From Escarpia spicata (lineage: Eukaryota; Annelida; Polychaeta; Sabellida; Siboglinidae), in the NCBI GenBank assembly GCA_963995525.1, contig OZ023214.1, positions 53,320,601 to 53,384,600 on the forward strand: 64,000 nt of DNA, in the 5' to 3' direction. Under the pieces are notes generated by a model. It searched no databases, was not told where the DNA came from, and worked only from the letters and a program-made list of their open reading frames with translations. Of the stretch, positions 35,101 through 64,000 are shown in pieces (the first letter of the stretch is position 1; every line of letters starts with the position of its first letter). The position numbers were made by a program, and so were the translations under genes.

Positions 35101-36196
35101 GACTGAAATTTCAACCCAGCATCCCCTGTTACTGGTTACATCAGTTAGATGGGTGAGCGATTGACATTTTTGGCAAAAGGTTATCTTAACAACAAGCCAG
35201 TGACCAGTTACCATTTATTAATGCGGGTAGGCTGGAAAGATTTGGGATGGATTTGGGCTGTCTTGTACATATGACTGCCTTTTTCCCCCGGGCAGTGCTG
35301 GGTAACTCAGCTAGTTGTAGATAAAGTTTTGTTTATGAAGGTTGCATCCCTTGGTGGCCCGCCTCACAACAACTGCTTCAGTCAGATTATTCATATTTTC
35401 TCTTTATTTTCATAATTACTAATTTCCAGCTAAAATGGCAATTCAAGTTTGTTTTATTTTTTATTAAAATATACCTGCAAGCCTGGCGTTTCCATTGCCC
35501 TTGATATTGAAAGTTTCTTCACCTTTGACCACTTGTAACTATAACTGAAATTATAGTACTTAGGGACACATTTGCAGACCTGTTGTATGCTGCAGCGCCT
35601 CGACTTAAGTGATGTTTAGGGTAGTTTAAATTTAGAGTGGCTCCATGTTCATTGCAAGACTCTGCTCCAGGCTTGCAGTGCTTTATTTATATAGGAAATA
35701 TCTACAGAAAATGTACTAGGATGAATACATGCTACCTGCATCTTAAATCATTTGATTGCAGAGGTGCCATCTGCAAATGATGTATGCAAAGAGGGGGAGG
35801 CAGGGTGTTAAGTTATTATATGTACACAGTGTGCAAGCATAGAGGAGGGGTATATAGTCTGCTGTGTTCTGTATTCAAGGTACACATGCTGCATGTAAAT
35901 GAGGGGGTCACGGCCTGATGCATATGGTGTGTGTACATGCAGAGAAGAGGGTCATTTCCCCCCAATTGTGTGCATGCATAATTTGTAGATGTTCCGGTTG
36001 TAGTGTAGACCTCCTGGACTGCCATCTCAGATGTTTTCAATGTTTCAGGGCCTTGGAGAAGAAGGTAAAGCGACTGATGGCGGAACGGGGTGATTACAAA
36101 GGATGGTACTACATGCCCTACGGCAACGAAAGACATATCTATGTCAGCAGGGAAAATTTTGAGGCAGAGGCAGCGAGTAAAGGTTTTAGGGGCTGA
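20106..36196 (+). CDS. NDUFB5: NADH dehydrogenase 1 beta subcomplex subunit 5 (SGDH), 6 exons
   Basis: Exons 20106-20214, 23197-23279, 23693-23759, 23968-24029, 34488-34594 and 36049-36196 join in consistent phase with GT-AG introns to give 191 aa (human 189). Residues 1-36 are basic and lack acidic residues, as in a mitochondrial presequence (MAVLSLLRAAQLS). Residues 66-87 form the single membrane helix (FYLALGLIPIGATIFLSNLF). The conserved block after it reads ELIDIPEGHHPQHWEYYKNP, then the matrix/intermembrane tail with GWYYMPYG. The product is an accessory subunit of the respiratory complex I membrane arm. Intron 4 is 10,458 bp and is filled by a LINE with nested elements and a satellite array. 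Confidence 0.95.
20546..20940 (+). mobile_element. tRNA-derived SINE, family 2 (forward copy)
   Basis: tRNA-like head with A box (GATAGTGTAGTGGTTAGCAC) and B box (GAGTTCGAAACCC), followed by a body ending in a CTAGAACTAGAACT-type tail. A reverse-oriented copy of the same family starts about 300 bp downstream. It lies in NDUFB5 intron 1. Confidence 0.85.
21219..21601 (-). mobile_element. Inverted SINE family 2 copy bounded by 25-bp inverted repeats
   Basis: 21243-21570 is the reverse complement of most of the SINE at 20546-20940, missing the outermost tRNA-like head. It is bracketed by a perfect 25-bp inverted pair (21219-21243 and 21577-21601, ATATTGTCACATACCTACC type). SINE insertions normally have direct, not inverted, flanks, so the bracket needs another explanation. 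Confidence 0.75.
21602..23196. other. Remainder of NDUFB5 intron 1
   Basis: AT-rich, no recognised gene or delimited element. A short GC-richer stretch near 22150-22240 may be an old repeat but I cannot name it. Confidence 0.4.
25025..25661. mobile_element. piggyBac-type fold-back MITE with TTAA duplication
   Basis: Flanked exactly by TTAA on both sides (25021-25024 and 25662-25665). Removing the element and one TTAA restores the LINE frame across the insertion point. Ends are GGGTAGCCAC and GTGGCTACTC. The two halves are inverted copies of each other for about 280 bases per arm (for example CTTGCCCAAAACCACCTTAT at 25360 against its complement near 25222). No protein is encoded. Confidence 0.85.
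25811..27355 (-). mobile_element. mariner-like transposon, inactive
   Basis: Ends are inverted copies, CARSGTGATCCAAAA, at 25811 and 27355, directly bounded by TA on both sides. The length of 1,545 bp suits a complete Tc1/mariner element. It is inserted in the LINE between the blocks for CCAKYGKMFNL and NANKSYCMII. The transposase is on the minus strand. Confidence 0.85.
26015..27109 (-). pseudogene. mariner-like transposase pseudogene
   Basis: Begins at an ATG at 27109. The N-terminal HTH region follows (RNIRKMVKKC ... RSPKSMRRLSREMNIS). The catalytic acids are in WWSDECH, FQQDRAPC and the hallmark PRSPDLTPLDAFLWG, with about 39 residues between the second and third acids as far as the damaged frame allows. 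At least three stops (two near the start, one after the second acid) and a frameshift near the end break it. Confidence 0.82.
27575..27637. repeat. 28-bp perfect hairpin at the left edge of the 62-bp array
   Basis: 27575-27602 and 27610-27637 are exact complements with a 7-base loop (AGTAACA). The right arm is an inverted copy of the beginning of the repeat unit (TTAAAACTTCCCTATTTCAC). Confidence 0.93.
27638..33752. repeat. 62-bp satellite array, about 98 copies, derived from the LINE
   Basis: Unit ATTAAAACTTCCCTATTTCA plus 42 further bases. A few copies are 61 bp (lacking a G, near 28343 and 29207). In one frame the unit reads IKTSLFHSYCGAMYTSSLW, the conserved C-terminal block of this LINE's reverse transcriptase, and the LINE sequence resumes right after the last unit. 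Since 62 is not a multiple of 3 the frame shifts at every copy, so the array encodes nothing. Higher-order structure is visible (867-bp and 1,116-bp repeats). Confidence 0.97.
34595..36048. other. NDUFB5 intron 5
   Basis: No gene or complete mobile element seen in about 1.45 kb of AT-rich sequence. Confidence 0.45.
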
Positions 36197-36380
36197 TTGC
36201 CAAGTGAGGCAAGCTTTCACTCAGACATTATGTTTCTTTGGTGCATTCAAAGGACGATGGCTGGGGTCAGTTGTGTTTAACACGTGACCAGAATGGCCAA
36301 GCAAACACTGTTCTACTAACTCTGCATCGCCAAAGACAAGACAGCTGTGGACAGTTTTATGGCAAGTCATGTGTGCACTG

Positions 36381-36476
36381 AATAAAAATGTAAACAACAA
36401 GAACAAATGTGACTGCTTATGAGATTGTTAACTTTATGGAATATATTATTAGCCATATGAAACAGCATTAAATAAA
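36381..36476 (+). terminator. NDUFB5 polyadenylation signals
   Basis: Two AATAAA hexamers, at 36381-36386 and 36471-36476, lie 185 and 275 bp after the stop codon. The DIRS-type element begins about 35 bp after the second. Confidence 0.7.
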
Positions 36477-37531
36477 ATATTGTATTGTGTGAACATGTTT
36501 TTTGCTTGGTATTTCCATTACGCCAGATAATTACCATCGGAAACAATGAATTGACTCGTCAATATAATTTCTTGCCTTAATCACACAATACCAACATGCA
36601 TCTGATAATGCCTCATTTCCAATTTTCATTCTATCGTTGGCTGAGACACGTGTTTTTCGCTTGTCGCAATAATAATATATAGTTTCCTTGGTTCTGTGGA
36701 ATGTTTAAAATGTTGCTTTTTATGTCATTTGTGAGATTACATTCTTACTGCGTACAGATGCATTTTAGCGTCAGCTATATACAGTCCCGAACGGCATAGA
36801 CATAGTTCGGTATATAGTTTGTCCGTATCACTTTGACTTGTTTAGACTGAGAAAAATGTTCATTTAACTTTTAGTTCGACGTGGTTTCTTGTCTGGAATG
36901 ACGTGGTTGACTACTGTTGCCTTTTTAGGTGTGCTGACTACACTGAAAAGTATGTTTAGTTAGAGTTGGGAAATGTTGTTTTGGGAATTTTGCAACATGT
37001 CGGGTCAAATTCTCCAGTTCGGTCGCAATTGTATTATCACCCATTCGCTTTGTTGCACCAGTCGTTTCTTCACCACGCAACTACGATATTATTGGTTTCT
37101 GTTGGTGTGTGTGTGTCACAATAAAGATATGGGTAAATAAGATCTGCAGGGAAAAGGAGAAATATTTCTCACTCTTCCTCACACCATCCTTCATCACATG
37201 ACCGAGATGGCTGACCATCTAAAATCTTTAGAAAAGAAGGTAAAAGAACAACAGAGGGTATTGGGAAGCTATCGTGTTTCTCCGGTATCTCACCAGGGTG
37301 CGACTGGTGGCCCCACGGGGTTTCTGAGAGAGGAGGTGCTATGGTCTAGTCCGCTTCCAGCCTCCACATCCTGTTGACTGTGGTCTGGAGCAACAGCTGT
37401 GTGCACAATCAATTAATCCAGGAAGTGTTCCTGCCTATGGTCATCGCAACAACACAAATCCTCGTTCTGTCTGTCGAGTAAAGAAACAGAGAACACTTAG
37501 GGGGTCTGAGCATGGGTTACGATCCTGCTCA

Positions 37532-37981
37532 GTGGATTATACATTGGTCACCGCTAGTTGGTCACTAGACGTATATGACCAGGGCGCCACTAGCCAGTCA
37601 CCTGACACTGGTGGATGCACGGGTACTGACCCTTGTTTGAGTTCTGGGAGTGCTCTCTTGAGTTCACATCCCAGATCCACTCATTCGAAATTGTCTCGTT
37701 TGAAGTCATTTCACTCAAGTTCGTCTCACTCGAGGTTGTCTTCACAGACATACAAGACATCAACTCCTTATCCAGTTGATATTTCGCATCATGTGGTAGA
37801 GATCAACGAAGGATCTCTTCCAGATTCTGAATATTTGTATTGTAGGGAGACAGGAAATTCTTCCCACTATTGTAGAACATTTAGACACGATTTGCCACTT
37901 GTTACAGGATCATATTCCTACTCCTGTTCCTGTACACAGGAAATCCTGTTTGCTGTTATCACTGTCATTGTCAGAGACTGA
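37532..37981 (+). pseudogene. Ser-rich open frame within the DIRS element
   Basis: 149-codon frame rich in Ser, His and Thr at its centre (LSRLKSFHSSSSHSRLSS). I do not recognise it. By position it may be a gag-like ORF1 remnant of the DIRS element. Confidence 0.35.
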
Positions 37982-38279
37982 CTTTCAGGAAGAGTCAACC
38001 TTGTACATCCTTCCCAATGTCGATGGCTACGAGAACTGCTTTCGATAGGGGAATGGCCAATCCTAATGGTGCGAAGAAAACCTTTCACAAAGCCCTTTAT
38101 CAGTTTTCTGGAAAGGAGATCCTGACCCCGTTGAGGTCACTGCAATCCCCCTATGACAGAGCTATTTCTACTACTGAGGGATACAGAATGGCTATAGCAA
38201 GTACCTTGCGCACCACTACTGGTGCGAGATGGGTCACTGTGACACTCTCAGGGCTCTGATTAGAAATCTTGGAGTTGAC

Positions 38280-38915
38280 CAGGCCAAAGTCTGCTGTCCT
38301 GTGCCGGACTGGGACCTCTTGGTTCTCAAGCGACTATTGAACCCTTAGAGTTTGCTTCTTTGAAGCTTTTGACCTGGAAAACTGCCTTTTTAGTTGTACT
38401 TGCTTCTGACAATAGAAGGAGTGGAGTTTTTATTTTCTTACTTTGCTTGGAAGTCAGACTGGCCCTAAGCCCTTCCTTTCTGACCAAAACCCAGTTAGCA
38501 GAGAAGGGTGTAGAAACATTACTGTCCATTTCTATTCCTGGTCTCACTAACATATTAGGAAGATCTTTTACTGTGCCCTGTTAGGGCAGTGAACATTTAC
38601 CTCCACGGAACGAAGGAAACTCGAAATGATAAAAGATCTTTTTTTTCAACCGAACCATGAATACATCCCCAGTTACTTTTTCTGGATGAATAACTTTAAT
38701 TTCATTGTCTTTAATCTGGAGGATACCAGATTGCGATCTACTCCTAAAGCGCACTCAGTTCTAGCTTTGGTGACTTCCTTGGCCTTATTTTAACAAACTT
38801 CCATGCAGCAGATTCTAGCTGCAGAAACTTGGAAGTCACCGAGCACCTTTATGTCATACTATTTAAAGGACACGACTCTTTTGAGTGGCCAAATATCTCA
38901 TCTGGCACCACTTGT
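38280..38915 (+). pseudogene. DIRS tyrosine recombinase remnant
   Basis: Across several frames the conserved blocks appear in order: LKLLTWKTAFLVVLAS (38359), then KAHSVLALVTSLALF (38748), then ILAAETWKSPSTFMSYYLKD (38811) containing the region of the nucleophilic tyrosine. Frameshifts and stops break it. Confidence 0.75.
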
Positions 38916-39286
38916 GACTGCGGTAGTTACCCTGATGTAGGTGAGTTATATTCCCACCATCCTAACTCTCGGTTCATTCATTGTTTCTGATGGTAATTAT
39001 CTGGTGTAATGGAATTTTAATTTTTAGTACTAAAATATATTTCCATTAGCCTAGATACCATCGGAACTTCTAGGGCCCGCCCTACCTTCCCTGCATCTGA
39101 TACCTCACTCTGCGTTAGATAATCATGAAAATTGGAAATGAGGCAGTATCACATGCATGGTGAAAGAAGGTTTTTGCGTTTTGGTCCACCCGGTCAGCCG
39201 GGTGGTTTTGTGTGATCAAGGCTAGAAATTATATTGACGAGTCAATTGATTGTTTTCGATGGTAAGTATCTAGGCTATTGGAAATA

Positions 39287-40829
39287 TATTTTAATACAAC
39301 TAAACAATTTATGAAATAATTTCCAATATATAAACCAACAATGGAACATCTGACATAAATACAATTTGACAAAGAAAGAAGTAGAAGATGGGGTAGTCTT
39401 AGATATCAACCCATTTCATTATGACATCATACTTGAACTAGTTTACATAGATCACTCCGAATTTAGTCCATTGGCCAGATAAGTAAAAGCCCCGCCTACA
39501 GAATTTCTGCCAGTGTTTTAAGAAGTTTATACCATACATATACTGTATGTGAAATTTAATTGTTTGCCATGTGGAAAAACTTGCGTGATTAGCCAAAGAT
39601 GGGAGTAATTATAGATAGCTATTTCATAACATAAATCTGCTAAATTACGTTATATAAGTTAGCGATGGAAAGATATTTGAATATTCTTCCCAATTATAAT
39701 ACACTTAAGTCATTGCTCTCTTCCAGGAAGGTGTTGCCCATTTCTTAAGTCATTCCATCAGACTTTTGTCTAGTTTTGATGTGTTGAGCAAATATCACAT
39801 GGGAACATTGTCTGCTCATGGTAGCGTCTCTTTTGAAGTTATGTTTAATCCAACAACAATCTGTGGCCAGTGTAGGTGTACCTTGCACAGGCTGACTGTA
39901 ATAGTAATGTATTTAAAAATGCTAATTCACACGTGGTGGATCGATGCGCTGAACAAAGAGCTGAAAAAGACAATGTTTCATATGTGGACTGTTACCAGTC
40001 TATCATAGTTTCGTGTGGCTCAATCAGAAGAAAACTGGAACAAATTAAGTTAGGCAGGCCACATATAGGGAAATGTTTGCCGCCCACAGCGACCTTGCCT
40101 AAGGAGACCTGGCTTAACAATGGTATGCAGTGTTTGAAATTACTGCCGACCCAGAGGCCCGAGACAGTCAAATATTTCGTCGGGCCGGTAACTTTGAAAA
40201 AGTGACAGTGTAGTAAGTTTAAAACACTACCCAGAAAACACTACGGTTATGCTCAAAACACTACCCCTGACTTGTTTTATTCAAATGTTCACTTTCTTTG
40301 TGTTAGGGGCCATCCATAAAGTATGTCTCGGTTTGGGGAAGGACGGGGGTATCCGGGCACAGAAGCTTTACATGGGATGGGGAGGTATGTGGGTAAGGGT
40401 TACGTAAATAACCCTTACCCAAACGAAAATGTGTTGATCTCGTTGGGCTGTTGACATCAGACAGATAGTATCAATTGCTACGGCACTTATAAAACATCGA
40501 ACTGTGTATTAAGTCCGAAATTTTTTTCGCATTTTAAATTTTCCACCCGCAAAATAAATAATTTGGTTGTCCGCTAGATGGATAGTCTGGACGGGTGGTT
40601 CGGCGGAAGGTTCATTCAATTAATGTTACCACAGAGGACTTTGTTCCCCACCCATGGCTTGGCAGACAACACTGTGCTGTGATACATGTCGTCTATGCTT
40701 CTACTCCAGTCACTGTGCACTGACACGGATATCAAAATCAAAAGGAATGCTATCAACTAAACATTGGGCATTTGTTACACGACAACTAACAACACAACTA
40801 TAACAAGAATTTTGAGAAAGGACATTACA
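39287..40829. other. Intergenic between the DIRS element and GPAA1
   Basis: No gene recognised. At 40309-40340 a GGGGCCATCCATAAAGTATG stretch resembles the ends of some invertebrate MITEs, but no partner end was found. Confidence 0.4.
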
Positions 40830-40835
40830 TTTATT
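40830..40835 (-). terminator. Candidate GPAA1 polyadenylation signal
   Basis: TTTATT on the plus strand, i.e. AATAAA for GPAA1, about 475 bp after its stop codon. Confidence 0.5.
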
Positions 40836-40904
40836 TAAATACTATGTTTTATCAAAACAGTACATTCAGTTCTGTGTCAACATCCGGCCTTTATAGTATA
40901 GTAT

Positions 40905-41300
40905 AGTAGAGTGACATCTATGAGTGGCAATGACCACAGCAAGAGTGAATTCTACCAGTGGCAATGACCACAGCAAGAGTGACATCTACCAGTGGCAATG
41001 ACCAGAGAGAGTGACATCTATGAGTGGCAATGACCAGAGAAACAGTGACATCTGAGTGGCAATGACCACAGCAAGAGTGACATCTATGAGTGGCAATGAT
41101 CAGAGAAAGGGTGACATCTACGAGTGGCAATGACCACAGTAACAGTGACATCTATAAGTGGCAATGACCATAGCAAGTGACATCTATGAGTGGCAATGAC
41201 CACAGTAAGAGTGACATCTATGAGTGGCAATGATCAGAGAAAGAGTGACATCTACAAGTGGCGATGACAGCAATGAAAGCAAGAGTGACATCTCATGACA
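40905..41300. repeat. Minisatellite of about 33 bp in the GPAA1 3' UTR
   Basis: About 11 imperfect copies of the type GAGTGGCAATGACCACAGCA then AGAGTGACATCTA. It ends about 15 bp from the GPAA1 stop codon (41311), so it should be transcribed in the 3' UTR. Confidence 0.9.
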
Positions 41301-41310
41301 GCTTGTTCAG

Positions 41311-63333
<22,023 letters not shown>

Positions 63334-63449
63334 CTGTAAATAACATCACTAGCATGTCCTCTAACCATTCAACAAGGCTCATTTAGAATGTAGGTCCCAT
63401 TAAGAACACAGGGCACCAGGACTTTATCTAGACACCCGTCCACCCCACC

Positions 63450-64000
63450 GTCTTATTATGATAAGGCCCAGTCCTGTCAGTTTGAATGACGTGTTGTAGG
63501 ACGGTGTATAGCCCGTCTTATTATGATAAGGCCCCATCCTGTCAGTTTGAATGACGTGTTGCAGGACGATGTATAGTCCTTCTTATTATGATAAGGCCCC
63601 GTCCTGTCAGTTTGAATGACGTGTTGTAGGATGGTGTATAGCCCGTCTTATTATGATAAGGCCCCGTCCTATCAGTTTGAATGACGTGTTGTAGGACGGT
63701 GTATAGCCCGTCTTATTATGATAAGGCCCCGTCTTGTCAGTTTGAATGACGTGTTATAGGACGGTGTATAGCCCGTCTTATTATGATAAGGCCCCGTCTT
63801 GTCAGTTTGAATGACGTGTTGTAGGACGGTGTATAGCCCGTCTTATTATGATAAGGCCCCATCCTGTCAGTTTGAATGACGTGTTGTAGGACGGTGTATA
63901 GCCCATCTTATTATGATAAAGCCCCATCCTGTCAGTTTGAATGACGTGTTGCAGGACGGTGTATAGCCCTTCTTATTATGATAAGGCCCCGTCCTGTCAG
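63450..64000. repeat. 65-bp minisatellite, at least 8 copies, runs off the window
   Basis: Unit TCTTATTATGATAAGGCCCC followed by 45 bases including CAGTTTGAATGACGTGTTG. Copies are nearly identical. It lies in the GPAA1 intron 5' of exon 63174-63333 and continues past 64000. Confidence 0.95.

Larger units (their letters stand above)
36510..39286 (+). mobile_element. DIRS-type tyrosine-recombinase retrotransposon, internally deleted
   Basis: The termini (36510-36655 and 39123-39286) are inverted repeats, sharing for example TGACTCGTCAATATAATTTC at the left and its complement at the right. An internal complementary region at 38988-39063 joins a copy complementary to the left outer end (GATGGTAATTATCTGG) to one complementary to the right outer end (CCATTAGCCTAGATACC). 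That is the diagnostic DIRS layout. The right repeat has an extra segment of about 50 bp. At 2.8 kb it is shorter than complete elements (usually 5-6 kb), and the reverse transcriptase is missing. Confidence 0.82.

Noticed and set aside
35918..36048. Extension of NDUFB5 exon 6 upstream as an independent gene start
   Set aside because: The segment before 36049 is intron: a clean TTTCAG acceptor and correct phase define the exon start.

Overview
The window is animal nuclear DNA. All four protein genes are split by GT-AG introns, three of the four have polyadenylation signals I would back, and about half of the sequence is tandem repeats and mobile-element relics. The relics are tRNA-derived SINEs, APE-type LINEs, a Ty3/gypsy LTR element, a DIRS element, a probable Penelope-like scrap, mariner/Tigger/piggyBac-type DNA elements and fold-back MITEs. 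This mixture suggests a marine invertebrate (mollusc or lancelet-like). I cannot place it further from sequence alone.

Four conserved genes can be assembled exon by exon with matching phases. (1) LYRM4/ISD11, + strand, 889-9428, 3 exons, 91 aa, mitochondrial Fe-S assembly. (2) SPAG7, - strand, 19917-12456, 7 exons, 242 aa, R3H-like nuclear protein. (3) NDUFB5, + strand, 20106-36196, 6 exons, 191 aa, respiratory complex I. (4) GPAA1, - strand, 63333-41311, the last 9 exons (533 aa), GPI transamidase; its 5' end lies beyond 64000. The order alternates. LYRM4 and SPAG7 converge, SPAG7 and NDUFB5 are head to head with 188 bp between start codons (likely a shared promoter), and NDUFB5 and GPAA1 converge with a decayed DIRS element between them.

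The genes are compact in exons and inflated in introns. LYRM4 intron 1 holds a LINE split by a TTCGGCCCA-rich element; intron 2 holds a Ty3/gypsy element that itself carries two LINE pieces. SPAG7 introns hold minisatellites lying a few bases from splice acceptors, a Tigger relic, a SINE and a fold-back element. NDUFB5 intron 4 (10.5 kb) is essentially one LINE copy carrying a TTAA-flanked MITE, a mariner-like element and a 6.1 kb array of a 62-bp unit made from the LINE's own reverse-transcriptase coding sequence. GPAA1 introns are filled by at least seven tandem arrays (17, 31, 34, 38, 65, 68 and about 200 bp units).

Most striking points: the LINE-derived satellite with a 1,116-bp higher-order period; the 38-bp array whose unit spans a GPAA1 intron-exon junction and so multiplies a splice acceptor about 155 times; and a minor-class (U12-type) GPAA1 intron whose reading frame requires rare AT-AA ends.
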